Shown: positions 39,701 to 54,700, numbered from the stretch's first letter. The stretch: 64,000 bases of DNA from Mauremys mutica (GCF_020497125.1 NC_059082.1:25504965-25568964), one strand, 5' to 3'. The notes: generated by a model from the letters alone, not told the origin. Numbers and translations are program-made.

Positions 39701-42700
39701 GACCATACGTATCACTTCCTCAACTGTCCATTTTTTGTTTTCTGATCAGTTCTCTTTTGGATTAAGTTGCATTTACATCTTTGTGGGGATCTGTTCATTA
39801 ATTCACAAAAGTGCTCACACCAATGCTTAAGTTGTCTATCAATATCTTGGAAGTATCTCTGGAGAGAGAAGGAATAATTTTTTCTCCTGAATAAGTCAAG
39901 TCTCTTGGATTTTCTCTTGGGAGTTGATTTGAATCTCGATGCAACCTCTCATTGACAGCACTGACCATGAAGGAGTTTGAGGCAGGGTGGGAACACCCAA
40001 GCACCCGAAGCCTTGCATCGGAACATATCATTTGTCTGTATGCTTGGCTATTGATGCCAAGGAGGCTGGTATGTGTCATGAGGTCCTTGCTGGTTCCAAA
40101 AGAGCCCCATTAACAAGGAGGGCTACCCTCTCAGGGGCTGCTACCTGAAAAACATCCAAAAGCTTGTGAGTGTTCTCTTGGACAAGCTCAGCCTGTATGC
40201 TCAACACTGCAGCCATCCTCTTCAATAGGTCCTGATAAAATTTAAAATCCTCTGGAACAGGAGAGGAGGAATCTGAAGCCATTAAATCCTCAGGAAAGAA
40301 CAACCGGTTAACCAGGGCCAGTGGGTCCTCTTGTGGCACAACTGGCTCCTCAGGTGAACCAGTATCTGCACAGGCTGCCAAAGTAAGTGGCTCCTGACGG
40401 TGTTTAGCAAAACAATCTGGTGAGCTTCCTCTCCAGCATGCAGATAATTGAAACCTGGAAAACCACAATAGTGGCTCTTTAGGAATTCTTAGGGTGTGAA
40501 GAAGGGTGTAGGTCACAGGTGGTGTTGTATTAACTTCAATGGAACAAAAGGGGTCCAAAGAGTCAAAGGTGTTAACATGACTCGAACTGTGCAAAATTAA
40601 ATAGTGTTCAATAAGGTACAGAGTTTGGTATAGAGACCTAAGCCTGCTTGGTACGATGGGAAACGCACCATTAAAATACTTTTAACATTTTATTAAATGC
40701 ACAGAAAAGGACAACAACATTTAAAGCATTTGAAATGTACAGTAATAAATAAGGCTTTCATTTTAACAACAGTCCTTGTTTCCCTTAGGTGGAGAGTCTT
40801 TTAGACAGGAAAAAGCCCTTGTTCTACAATCTCTTAGATGGTATTAAAGATGATAATAACTGTCCTTTTTGAGGAAAAGTGAAGAAATTAGCCGAGATGG
40901 GCTGGAGCTGTTGTTGTTTAAGTCAAACACCTTTTCCTAGAAGACAAAACACAAAAATGGAAGAGAAAGTACAGCAAAGATAGAAAAAAACAGCTTCTGT
41001 CTCTGATGTTGCAATCTCACTGCTGGAAAAAAACAGTCATAGTACATGGTACTATTAGCCACTCTGAGACCGGGCAAACTTATGACAGCATCAGGCAGTT
41101 TAGGGCACTGCATTTCTAGTCACAGACTTAGAGCACTGTTGCAAAATATACAGCCTTGGCTGGTTAAGCCAGACTCTTATTAAGACAGAAAAGTGAAGAA
41201 ATAAGGTGAGGAAGGAAAAGGTGAAGAGAGGAGAGAAAGTGTCACATTCCAAATGGTGGCTGGAATTCAGTCAGAGCTGGTAGCAGAGGAGATGTCATCT
41301 GCATCCCTTTTCTCTAGCCTGGTCAGGACATCTCCCAGAATCAGGATGAAGAAGGTCCTGGGGTCCCAGGAGACGGTAAGGGTAGCAACCATTATGGTGA
41401 AGCTCGGTCCTGTAGTCAAATTTTCTCCCAAAGTCTCTTAAGGACCCCAAGAGGGAGTATAAAGTGGAATAGCCCATCCCCTCATTATTTTGTCCACCAA
41501 TAAGACATAATATCTGACATACCAATTTTGGTTCATTGATTTTCGGTTCCACACTTCATTTAATAAGCATGATCTTAACGCAATTCTTGAGTTATGTCAG
41601 AAGACCTTTTGTTTGGACTAATTCAGTCTCTCTCTCACTCACTCACACCCCTTTTCCTACCAACATTCGTAGGTTACAGGTTATTGTGACATTTTATTAA
41701 CTTACCTTCACTTTTTACAGATGAACCCACAATTAAGGTAAATTTGTAGGCCCAATTATTACAACCAGCAGCCAATAGGAAGCAGGCCAAGATAAGCTAT
41801 CTTTCCTGTATCAACAATCCCATTCCTGATACAATGCTCTTCTTCAGTAGGTGGTCTAGAAGACTTGCTAGACTGACCAAACCTCAGAGGGAACAGTGAC
41901 GTGGAGGAGGCCTCCAAACCCAACTGCAAAGAGCTATCTGAATAGTCAGCAGACATTGAGGGTGCCAATCCTAAAGAGGCCACTACGCACTCTTACTTAT
42001 CTGTGGCCCATTGGAAAGAGGTCAATATCAGTGCTGATGCCAGCATAGTAGTCAATATTTCAAACATGCCCCAAGATGTGAAGAGAGTCACATGGAGACT
42101 TGGTATGAGGAAAGACCTTGCTGCTGCCGCTGCTGAAGTGCAAGTTGTGGTCGGTGTCCAGTCTGAGGGATACCCCAGTACTAAACCCATAGGTGCGGAG
42201 ATACAGGCTTGTGCAGAGGCTGAAAAACATACCAATACTGACATGGTGTGCGTCAATGACTATTACATCTTTGCTGTGTTTCTTAGTTGGTATCAACACT
42301 GGCACCACTGACAGCCTCTGTTCTGGAGCCACAGACCCAGACGGACGACCACGAGCAGGAGGTACATCCACTGCCAAGGACTCCTGGCACCACAGGAGAG
42401 TTTGGAATGGAGAGCCAAACCAAATCCTTTACTACCTCATAAGCTTTCAGGGTCATTGGTAACAATGGGGCCAGAACGGTATCCGTTGGTACCAGATTCA
42501 ACAGCTGTCTCACAGGACAGTACCAGAATCAATGGAACAGTACCGATATGTTCCCTTCATGGTACCAGGAAGACAAGAGTCAACAGCCTGGCTCCATCTT
42601 GAGTTCCTAAGGAGCAGGGGTGATTTTCCAAGTCCTCCTTCAAAGAAGAAGAGTAGTCCTTCAATCTGGAGCAGCTCTGGTCTGTTTTATGGATCCTCTT

Positions 42701-45700
42701 TCAGAGAGGCCCCAGAGAGGCAGACTAATCCCTCTCTCTCTGAGAAGAAAAGTCTAAGTACAGCAGTTTGTCAGCAACCACTGCAGCCTCTGTAGCAGCC
42801 CAAGAGGCAGGGTGATCCATCGACGGACGGGGAGGCTGAGGCAGATCCTGTGCCATGAGGTACTGCTTGAGACGCAGAGCTCTGAAGACCTGCATTCTTT
42901 ACCTGCAAGAAAGGTAGATGCTGCACATCTCTTTAATGTGTCCCTCACTGAGGCCAAAAAGCAGCACATGTGGGGGTCACTATTCAGAACAGACACCTCA
43001 CATGACAGACCATACTTGCATCAAAAACCAACCACTGACTAAAAACAATCAAAACAGTAAAGGAAACTAGCTACTGGCAGGAACTACTACCTAATATTTA
43101 ACAGGATTACCTAGACCCAAAAATAAATAAATAAATAAAAAAGTGAGGTAAATTGCATGGGGAACTCAGAGTCAGGCACAGGTGGTGAGAAGGCACTAAA
43201 GGGATCAGGGTGGTGCCAAGCTTGTATAATTTCAAGAGGAGTCTGGGTGCAGTGCACAAGCTCCTCTCCGATAGATACTGCTACAGAAAACTCTCCGGCT
43301 CCAGCAAACCAGGTGCACAAACACCTTAGTAGAATACACATATACAACTGCTAGAAGAAGAACAGGTTCTATGTTTAGATTCTTCTTTACTTATTTCTTA
43401 ACCATGCTGAGATCAAGTAGCAGTATGGCAGGGCATGTTATCCTACAGTGCCTTAGGAGTAAAGGAAAGCCAAGAATTACGTGGCTCAGCCACAAAATCA
43501 TTCAATACAAACCCAGCCAGAACAAATAATTTACATAAAAAGGTATTTATACCTCTAGGTTACTGATGTGAAAGTTAATATTTCTAAGTGTTCAAATACT
43601 GTAAAGTTGGAAACTGACATACAACTTGTTTCCAAACTTTTAAAGAAAGAAATCACTGAACTGGTAGAAATCAATGGCTAAGCGCCTGCAACCAGAATTT
43701 GTTGAAGTGCTAAACCAGCTTTTGATAGCATTAGCCTCTTCACCAGGTGCAAAGGAATATTTTCTTCATTTCAGTTTATTCTATTAGTTCAGTTCAATGT
43801 TCAAAATTCATTCAAAGTTAAGAAACCAATTAAAAGCTGAACACATAGGAAAGTTTGTTTTCTATGAATAAAAACTAGATGTGGAAGCATGAGACCTACT
43901 AGTTCTAAAGAAGGACATAGCGACTAGAAATAATTAGTTCAATTCACTAACTACAGGTACTTCATTTGTTTAGTAAATCAGTTTTAAATGCAAAACAAGT
44001 TTCATAAACCTTTTCTCTTATGTTTCCAGCACATTTAAAGTAGTTTTAATTTTAAAAATGTTTTTGTGTATTTTAACTGAATCAATTTCGATCCAGAGAG
44101 CTTGACACATATCACAAGTAAAAAAATTAAATCATAAATAAGAAATGCATCATTCACCATTTTCTAAACTAATAAATGTCAAAATTAAGAAACTGAATAA
44201 ATATTAAGCTATATAATTGCTTAAATAAATGTGTACAAATATAGCATATACTCCTGGTTATCAAAAAGAAGCACCAAATTTAGTGTAAATGCTATATTTA
44301 GATGCAAGTCAAAATGTGTTAATGGTTACCAACCAATGAGAATCAACCTTTCTTAGCAAATAACTAAAAAGTACAAATACAAACACAATTAAAATTGATT
44401 TAAATCAAGTTTTCCTGTTTGCTTACTTAAATCATGATCTTTTTTTTAAATCAGTGATTTAAATTGCTTTGATTTAAATCAGTTTACCCTGGGAGTGAAA
44501 CTGTAAACTATCTAATAAGAAATCATGTAGGATAATTAATGTATTATAATATACAAGCATACAAAACTGAGCTAAGATTGCATATGCCAAGTTAACTTTA
44601 GTATTTCTTACACATTTCCTAAACAGTACTACTATGTTATATTTAAATAGTTCATCTGCCAAACATGAACAAATGTTAGCCGCAACCCATTTTACCAAAA
44701 ATATATCTGAAGCACATATATATATCTAACCAGCAGCTACCCAAGTACCTAACAGGTTACTCATGCACGCCAGGGGTGGCTCCAGGCCCCAACACGCCAA
44801 GCGCGTGCTTGGGGCGGCAAGCCACGGGGGGCGATCTGCCGGCGCTACGAAAGCGGCAGGAAGGCTGCCTTCCGCGGCTTGCCTACGGAGGCAGCCTACC
44901 TGCTGTGCTTGGGGCGGCAAAATCCCTAGAGCCACCCCTGATGCATGCTCTTTCAATTTGCCTCCTTTTTAAGAAGGACCCTAGGAGATGCCATACCTGA
45001 TCAGAGCAGTAGATCATATATTCCAGTATCTTGTCTCAGATTATGGCCAGTACCAGATGGTTCAGAAGAAGGTGCAAGAAACCCCATAGTGAGTAAGTAT
45101 GAATCAACATACTCCTAGATTTTTTTTTCTTAACTGCAGCCAATTAAAGCCTGGTTTATTCCCTAAATTATAAGAGTTTATAGCACTTACAAAAAGAACA
45201 CACTTATCTAACTACAGTAACTGTGTAATATTCTCATTGTCAATGTAAGTGCATTATCTTTTAGAAAGAAAAATAAACTCTACTATAATAGCATTTCACT
45301 TTGGTATCCTGGCCAACAAGTTCACAGGTTAATTGTACATTACTACATAATTCAGTGTTTCCTTTCATCGGTTTCTAATTTGTCATGTTTCAATTTCATT
45401 GAAAGAGTCCATGTACTTATGAGTAAACAGGAGGGCCCAATTTCCCTTCTATATATTGTTCACTTTTTATTCCTCTTTTTTGTCCCCTTTTAGCTGGCCA
45501 CTCTTTAAATCAGCGTGGGGAAGCTTTTTTCTATCAGGGGCCACTGACCCACAGAAAAAATCAGTTGTGGGCCACACAGCCCCGCAGGGTGGTGGTGCAG
45601 AGGCTTGTGGCTTCCTCTCCCCCACGGTGGGGTGAGCCAGCACTCGTGGCTCCAGCCCTGAGGGAGTGGGGGTGTGGAGGCTCGGGGCTTCCCATAGGCT

Positions 45701-48700
45701 CCGGCGTGGGGCCAGAAATGAGGGGTCAGGGTTCAGAAAGGGCCTCTGGGCTGGGGTGCGGGAGGGGATGAGGACTGCGGCTGGGGGTGTGGGCTTGGAG
45801 TGGGGCTGGAGACTCCACCGAGGGGTCACAGGGTCATGCCAGTTGCTTCTGGGGGCTGCGCGGAGCTGACTGGACTTTTAATGGCCTGGCAACCCCCGCT
45901 TCCCCCGCAGTGGGGTGAGCCAGCGCTCGCAGCTCCAGCCCCACTTGGGGGGGGGAGGGGGAACCAAGCCTTGGGGCTTTTCACCCACAGCACGGAGACT
46001 AGTCACAGGCTAGATTAAATGAAGCAGTGGGCCGGATCTGGCCCATGGGCCGTAGGTTCCCCACCCCTGATCCTTCTTCAGAAGGAAGCATTCCAGTGTA
46101 TTTAGTTGCTTTTTGTCTGGACCTCTTCTATTTCTGCTAGATTTTTTTTAATAGATTTATCAGAACTCAACACAGTATTCCAAATGAGCATATACAAACG
46201 ATTCATGTAATGGCTTTATAAAATATATTTAGTATTACAGTTTATCCCATTCCTTAAGCCTCCTAATATTTTGTTTGCTTTTGTGGACCCTCGTGCACAA
46301 TTAGCAGCGGTTTTCATTTACTAGTCCTCAATGATTCCAAGTTGTCATTATCTTTTTTGTTTCTCAAAAAATATTTCGAATTAACCAAGTACAAGTAATT
46401 CAAATTATCCCCTCCAATGTGCAGTACTTTGGGTTTGTCAACAATTAATTTAATCAACTATAGTAGGCCCACTCACATAGCTTGGTCAGGTCTTTCTGAT
46501 GTTCCTGAGCCTTCTCTAGAATTGACAAAACTTAATAATTTAGTTTAAAGGAAAAAAATCCTCATTTGCATGCTCTTTACCTGCTTGGTGCTGTACTCAG
46601 AACTTTTGGATTGGAGCACTAGATACTAGCACATAATCCCGGGATTTGAGTCCTTCAAGAAATGTAGCAATCACAAGGGCAAGTTGTCTGTGACTAGGGA
46701 AAAGGGACTATTCAGAAGACAATACCTGAGGAAGTCTACTGCCCACTTGATATCCAGAGCTTCCTTCTGATATATATTTGAATATGTTCTTTCCCTGGGG
46801 AACAACTTCCTGCTTAAATATAGGATTGGGTGCTATTCTCCCTCAAAGTCCTGGACAGCATCACTGAAAGGCTGATGTCAGATGCATCTGTATAGAGAAT
46901 AAATTGCCAGGTGAAATTGGTGGAATTGGAAACAGGCATTTGGCCCAGCCATGCCATCAGGGTATTAGAAAAGCATCACCACACCGGTCATCTCAGAGGA
47001 CATTCTTGGTATCTTTGTCTTTTAGCACATCCATTGGGGGAGCTGTGATCAATGCAAAGTTGGGGATGAACCGGCATAATGCCCACCAGGCCTAGGAAAC
47101 AACATATGTGTCTCCTAGTCCGAGGTGTGGGGCATGAGTTCAGCTTGTGGATATTAACACGGGCTTCACAAAGCTTCCTCCTACCCCCTACCCCATAAGT
47201 CACTTCTGCCATGGCCAACTTACACTTTGCAGGGTTAGCTGTGAGACCAAGCCTCCTGTAGGGATGTCAGTACTGCCCTGAGGTGCCACAGGTGGTCTGC
47301 CCACATACAGCTATATATGACAATGTTGCCAAAGTAAGCCTCTGCATATTGCTGGTGGGATCTGAGGATTCGGTTCAAAGGCACTGGAAAGTTCCTGTCA
47401 CTCCTTGCAGAGCGAACAGCGTAGTTTTAAAATGGAAATAGCCAAATGAGAACAGGAGGGGTGTGATCTTCTCCTGAGAGGATGGAGATGGGAAATCAGT
47501 CAATAGCCCTTTGTAAGGTCAACCATACTGAGATACTGCACTGGGCCCAACCACTCAGAGTTCATCCACCCTTGGCACTGGAGAGGCATCAAACTTGGTG
47601 ATGGACTTGAGCTTGTGAACGTCTCTACAAAAATCAGACCATACCATCTACTTTCGGGTGATGACATCTTCATCATCTGGACCCATGGAAAAGAAGCCCT
47701 CGAGGAATTCCACCATGATTTTAACAATTTCCATCCCACCATCAACCTCAGCCTAGACCAATCCACACAAGCGGTCCATTTCCTAGACACTACTGTGCTA
47801 ATAAGCGATGGTCACATAAACACCACCCTATAGCGGAAACCCACTGACCGCTATACTTACCTACATGCCTCCATGTTCCATCCAGGACACACCACATGAT
47901 CCATTGTCTACAGCCAAGCTCTAAGATACAACTGCATTTGCTCCAATCCCTCAGATAGAGATAAACACCTACAAGATCTCTATCAAGCATTCTTAAAACT
48001 ACAATACCCACCTGCTGAAGTGAAAAAACAGATTGACAGAGCCAGAAGAGTACCCAGAAGCCACCTACTACAGGACAGGCCCAACAAAGAAAATAACAGA
48101 ATGCCACTAGCCATCACCTACAGCCCCAACTAAAACCTCTCCAGCGCATCATCAAAGATCTACAACCTATCCTGAAAGATGATCCCTCACTCTCACAGAT
48201 CTTGGGAGACAGGCCAGCCCTTGCTTACAGACAGCCTCCCAACCTGAAGCAAATACTCACCAGCAATCGCACACCATACAACATAAACACTAACCCAGGA
48301 ACCTATCCTTGCAACAAAGCCCGATGCCAGCTCTGTCCACATATCTATTCAAGTGACACCATCACAGGACCTAATCACATCAGCCACGCCATCAGGGGCT
48401 CGTTCACCTGCACATCTACCAACGTGATATATGCCATCATGTGCCAGCAATACCCCTCTGCCATGTACATTGGCCAAACCAGACAGTCTCTATGCAAAAG
48501 AATAATTGGACACAAATCTGACATCAGGAATCGTAACATTCAAAAACCAGTGGGAGAACACTTCAACCTCTCTAACCACTCAGTGACAGACTTGAAGGTG
48601 ACAATTTTGCAACAAAAAAACTTCAAAAACAGACTCCAAAGAGAGACTGCTGAACTCAAATTAATATGCAAATTAGATACAATTAACTTAGGTTTAAACA

Positions 48701-51700
48701 GAGACTGGGAAAGGTTGGGTCATTACACTAATTGAATCTATTTCCCTATGTTAAGTTCTCCTCACACCTTCTATGGGTCATCTCAATTATCACTTCAAAG
48801 GTTTTTTTTCCTCCTGCTGATGATAGCTCATCTCAATTGACTGGACTCTTCCAGCTGGTATGCATACTTCCACCTTTTCATGTTCTCTGTATGTATAAAT
48901 ATCTTCTGTCTGTGTGTTCCATTCTATGCATCTGAAGAAGTGAGCTGTAGCCCACGAAAGCTTATGCTGAAATAAATTTGTTAGTCTCTAAGGTGCCACA
49001 AATACTCCTGTTCTTTTTTTAGACCTCTCAATGACCCCCATTCTCAGCACTGCCTGCACCTCTTCACAAATTGTGTCCCACATCCTTTTTGGTAAGGGCC
49101 AGAGAATTCTTCCTAATGAGCTGCCATTGTGCTCTTTGTTGTGTTCTTCACAAACTTGTGGAGAATATCTGAGCAAAGTCTCTGATTATTTGCATCAAAC
49201 TGGATCTTCTGCTCTGGTGAAAGAGCCTCACTTAATGGTACAGGTTTCAGGCAAGCAGATACCTAAAGGCCTAGCTCAGGGCTTGCCAGCCAAGGGTCTA
49301 TCAAAAGGGCTTCCCGGGTCTTTCATGGCTTGAGAAAATTTACAAGGTACATCTTAATCTCCTTCCTCATGCCAGGTAGCTTAAAACCATCATGTACCAG
49401 GATCATTTGTCTAAGAACCTCAAAAAAGCCCTGACAGTAGGTCATCAATTTAGATTCTGATGATGTAACACCCCCGGTCCACATGTCCCAGTACCTCTTT
49501 GCCTTGGACCCACACCAGAACCATCAACTTTGGGAGAGACCTAGTACAGGCCCTCACTTCTGCCATCCAACCCTGGGCATATTTGCATTCCATCAATGAG
49601 CACACTTCTTCATATGCCCCTGTAGACCACAAGAGTAGCTAGTTACCGGACTCATCCACATGAGCTTCTTTCTGGCAGCGAGTGGGTTTAACCCCAAAGT
49701 GGGATTAGTGTCCATACTTAAGGGCTCCAGCCCGGCTGTTTGTGCAGACATCTCGGCAATAACTCACATGAGCTCCCTGAGGTCTTCCCCCTTCTATGCA
49801 GTTGTCCTGTGTCTCTGGAGTGGGGTCTGTACATGCTTTGCACTTCTACTAGGGTTTGGGGTCTGCTGACAGGTGTCCTGCTCTGCTGGTGGCCCTAGGT
49901 GATGGGTGGGCAGAGGCCGTACAGGTCCCGTCTCTAGTGACCCATTGGCTGCAAGAAATTTCTCTATCAGCTGCACCTCATCTGACAATGACTCCAGATG
50001 ATGCCAGAGCAGTCACTCCCAGCCCATTACAAACTGCTCCATTAGGACCAGCTCTGCAACTGGGCCCTGGAGCATGCCTCTGGACAAAGCCACTACTAGC
50101 AGTACTCTTAATTGTTGTACCACCACCCAAGGATGTTACCCCTTGGAGTACATCTCAGCTCTAAAGCACTGCTGATGCATCTCTTTGCTGATGCCCAGGT
50201 AATCTAAAATAGTGGTCTTCACACAATTATAGGTCACTGAGAGGCCAGCATCTCCTTCTCAAAATGGTGAGGAATGCTTCCAGATCATCATGTGGGCCCA
50301 TCTTAGTTAACTTCACCAACATAGGTGGCAGAGGTCCCTTTGGCAAATTGGCCCCTATGAGGCCTCCCCGGGATGTTCTTGTGCTGGGAAATAATCTCTT
50401 TCAACAGCTGCTGCTGCACTGCTTGGGCTTGCTCCTGGGTTGTCCACAACTACATCATCTACTGCTGGAATTGCTGCTGCTGGTTGGCCTGCTGTTGTTG
50501 CCACTCTCACCATCCACTTACACCAGCGTTCATCTTGTCTGAAGTCCATATCGGCTGAGGCCCCTTCTCGAGGGGCTGGTGAGGAATCTGTTTCTGTCTC
50601 AGTGCCTTTTAATAGGCATAGAGCTTCATACCTGTATTCTCCACCAATTGTGGTCAACTGGCCCTCAACTGGGGCTTGGAGTTAGTATATGAATCTTTTG
50701 CCCCTGGGTCCCTTATGGTAGCCCCCACTCCTGGGCAACCTTACAGTTCTTGGCATGAGTTCAGGTCACATCTGGCATCTTTTCAGAGCCCAATTTACAA
50801 AAAAATTGCAAAAAAGGCTACTATTCTGGGGTGTATTAATAGGAATGTCATATGTAAGACACAGGTGGTAACTATCCCACTCTACTTGGCACTGGTGAAT
50901 GCCTCATCTGGACAACTGTGTCCAATTCTGGGCGCCACACTTTAGGAAAGATGTGGAGAAACTGTAGACTCCAGATGAGAGCAACAAAAATGATCAAAGG
51001 TTTAGAAAACCTCACCTCTGAAGAAAAGTTTAAAAACCTGGGCTTGAGAAAATAAGACTGAGGGAAATCTGGTCTTCATATATGTTAATGGATGCTATAA
51101 AGAGGGCAGTGATTAATTTTTCTCCATGTCCACTGAACATCAGACAAGTAATGGGCTTAATCTGCACCAAAGGACATTTTGGTTAGATATTTGGAAAAAC
51201 TTTCTAACTATAAGGGAGGTTGTGGAATACCCAATATTGGAGGATTTAAAAAACAGGCTGGACAACCAATTGTTAGGGATGGTCTAGGTTTACTTGTTCC
51301 TGCATCATTGGAGGGGGCTGGATTTGATGACCTCTCAAGGTCCTTTCAAGACCTACATTTCTACGATTCTGTGATCTTTAACAAGACCCTATCTTTTCCT
51401 AAAATATCCAGAAAATGCTCCTGGTTAATAACTACAGATGTTTACATCAAATGGGACTACTCACATGAATAAAGACTGCATTTAGGAGTAAGAGTTGCAG
51501 GATCAGGCCTTATGTTTGCAAACATATGTGCTCGTGCAGACCTGTTGGCAAATCCTGTTATCTAAACATCAACATTAATTCCACTCTGGAATTCAAACTA
51601 AGGACTTGCTCAAGCCATTTAATGAAATACCAGACGAATCCATTCTGGCAGTTGTAGTTCACAAAGCATATTTTCACCTTAAGGCATTTTGGTATAAACA

Positions 51701-54700
51701 TTCGGTTCATATTCTGTATGTCTGAAACATTTAATGGCTTACACATAAGACATATCACTAAAAAGAATATAGATTCAGAATGAATAGTTTAAAAAAGGAA
51801 AACAAATTCCATGGAGGCCTATGACTGAATCCACATCATCAATCTACAGCTTGTAATTTCAATGTGGACTTTTAATTTGTATTTTACAACTAATCACTAT
51901 CAAAACTTTATTTTTACAGTGTTGTAGCAAGCAAGTTTAATAAACTACATTTTATCTAAGAAATATAAAGTAGAATATTGTTTTTAGCCAACAACAGCAG
52001 CCTACAATCATACCATATAAGACTGTTATTGTGTCACATATCAAACTAAGCAGCAGAGGGGCTAGTCAGTAGTAGGATGAGCTATAGGAAATCGTACAGG
52101 TAACTCAATAAATGGTATTCTTCCTTCCCAGACAAAGCTGCACTAATGCTGTAGTATGGCAAAAGGAATCATTTTACTGTGGGAGGCACTATTTCAGGAA
52201 GTAAAATCAAGCTCCTCTTCTACTCTCTCAGATTTCCAATGCCACTTTGTACATTAGATGCATTAACCACTGTATTCTGGACAACCCCAATGTATAAAGT
52301 GTGGATATATACTTCAAAAATACAAGTCCATACAAAAGTGATTAGAAATGGCATCCTGCAGTTTCCCTAGTTGCCTCTCAATGGTTCTACATCAAATTTC
52401 CTCAGTTTACAAGTAAAGAGGAATAAAAACAATTGTGGTCATTCTGACTTGCTTATCACCAACAGTACTCAAAATTCTGAACACTGAAACCTTCTTATTG
52501 TGCTGATAATGGACAAGCCAGAGAATGGTCCCTTGAAATGTGCATTAACTACTTATGCTAAGCAATCTCTTCCACCTTGTATTTAGCTGTGACACTCTGA
52601 GTATGTTTACCAGACCTGAAGAAGAGCTCTGTGTAAGCTCAAAAGCTTGTCTCTCTCATCAACAGAAGCTGATTCAATAAAAGATATTACCTCACCCAAT
52701 CTTGTCTCTCTAATAAGCCAGAGAAGAATCTAATTCACTCTCCCATAGCTATGTTCAAGCTATTTGGCAGAGTAATTGTGTATTACCGAGGCAGAGAGCA
52801 ACAAGGGGGACAGAGTGTGGGAAGAACTGGATAAAGGCAGACACTATAAGTCCATGTCTTGGATCCCAGTTCCTGGAGCTGAGTCTGGTTACATCAGAAT
52901 CTCAGATTTCATTTAAAAGAAAGTATATCCTTCATAAGAGCAAAGAAAATCTTGAAGACACAACCCAAGCACAAGCAATGCAAAGAAGTCTGCCTTATTC
53001 TGCAGACAGCCAGAAATAATAGTTTGGTGGTGTGAAATACCCAGTGCATCTCAATGAGTTGTAATTCCAAGATCCACTGTTGTTGGAGGTTCCACCAGTG
53101 TATCAACCCAACAGAGGACTCTGTGCATGGCAGAAGGAGAAGAGTACTGTGGTCCCAGCCCGTCCACACTAGCAGATACACCATGGATGCAGAGGGCCCT
53201 CTCTGCTGCCACTACTGCCTCTTTGCAGAGATGGGAACCCTGCTGCTAAATCTCCTGCTCCCAATGGGAGTTTCCTTGCTGTTGCTCCAAGGAAACAAAA
53301 AAGAGCCCCAAGCCACTGCCTCTTTGGAAAAGAGACGACTTCCCGCTATCATTCCAAGCGTGGGGTAAGGGCTCAGGGTTTGAGCCACAGCAACCATTAC
53401 AGAGAACATCATGTCATGGTGTGCTTAGGGTCACAGATTGACTTAATCCAGGCCCAAGTACAGAGCCAGAAACTTCTCAATTATAACCTGATTCTTCCAG
53501 TGATTTGCTGTATCACCTTGGGTAAGTCATTTAACTAATTCACTCTCTCACTTTCCCTCTCTGTAAACTGGGAATTAATGCTGACATATTAACCAATCCT
53601 CTGTCACCTTAGGGGAGAGGGATAGCTCAGTGGTTTGAGCATTGGCCTGCTAAACCCAGGGTTGTGAGTTCAATCCTTGAGGAGACCACTTAGGGATCTG
53701 GGGCAAAAATTGGTCCTGCTAGTGAAGGCAGGGGGATGGACTCGATGACCTTTCAAGGTCCCTTCCAGTTCTAGGAGATTGGTATATCTCCAATTATTAC
53801 CTCTGTGAAATGTTTATACAGCACATAAAATATGTAAATTTCTTCATATTTTTATCTTTAAAAGAGAAATGGAAAAACAGTGAAATAGACAATGAAAATT
53901 ATTTTTTCCAAGTTATAAATAAGAACTCTTCACTTAAAGAAAGCCCACTTCCTCACATTTATAGTGTCAAGTTATGTCCTAATATTCATTTTGTTTCCCT
54001 AGACGTGTATGATCATTTTTTCAACAACATTATCAGATAGGAATATAGTCATCTAGGGCTTGATCCAAAGCTCAGTGAAGTGTATGAGAAGCGAAGTGAA
54101 TGTTTCCATTGACTTCAGGGTGGGGTGGGGTGGGGTTAGGCCCCTCATTCAGTTACATCTGGAAAAAGTAGTATTCCACGTTTTCAGTTTTTACCTATTT
54201 TCACTGATAAATTACCTATTCTTTTATTAAAGTTCAGTTTTTACTGATTTACATCCCTTTATCAATCCACTCAGTATTTTTTCAGGTACTTATTTTTGTT
54301 AACCACTAAAGCTTTACGTGACTGTTGTATTCTGCAGCTCTGAGACTGAAGCAGTTCCACAGTGTAAAACACAGAACACACACACGGTGGAGGTCAGAAA
54401 ATCAAACAATGTTAATACTGTGCTATGACTGGCTCACAAGGAGACACTGCTCACCTATTTCTTTGTGTCTGTTTAGTGTGGCACTGAATTTAAACAATCA
54501 GTTCTCCAGAGCTAAAGATATGTAATGTACCTTATCCACCTCCGGTAGTGCCAATCTCCTTACGGGTTTGGATGGACCAGCCTGGGTTCCTCTGGATCCC
54601 CACACAGGCAGTCCCACCCTTTCTGTGGCTGGCTCCAAACTTCCTCCTTCCTGGGCTCCCAGGGGAGTGCATCTCACTCCAGGAGCTTTAACCAGGACTT

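Larger units (their letters stand above)
46600..50660 (-). pseudogene. decayed Ty3/gypsy LTR retrotransposon
   Basis: Minus strand, in order: Gag-like [12 protein letters not shown] (near 50290); a nucleocapsid/protease area with [20 protein letters not shown] (near 49500), where the protease DSG is DRG; RT start [12 protein letters not shown] (near 49050); RT continuation [20 protein letters not shown] and [11 protein letters not shown] (47640-47500), the PLE at 47650-49019 splitting RT; an AKC-type segment near 47230; then RNase H-like remains to about 46600. The order Gag-PR-RT-RH fits Ty3/gypsy. Many stops and frameshifts; no LTRs identified. Confidence 0.65.

Noticed and set aside
42003..42602. 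Several 66-105-codon frames on both strands
   Set aside because: No family features, no splice context; probably decayed retroelement sequence.
44395..44490. CRISPR-like or regulatory array of GATTTAAATC palindromes
   Set aside because: Irregular spacing with no unique spacers; better explained as a small repeat.
45467..45829. 120-codon proline-rich frame
   Set aside because: Inside a GC-rich hAT-like MITE; composition effect.
53620..53690. tRNA gene
   Set aside because: The tRNA-like boxes belong to the head of a SINE followed by the SINE body; there is no intact cloverleaf.
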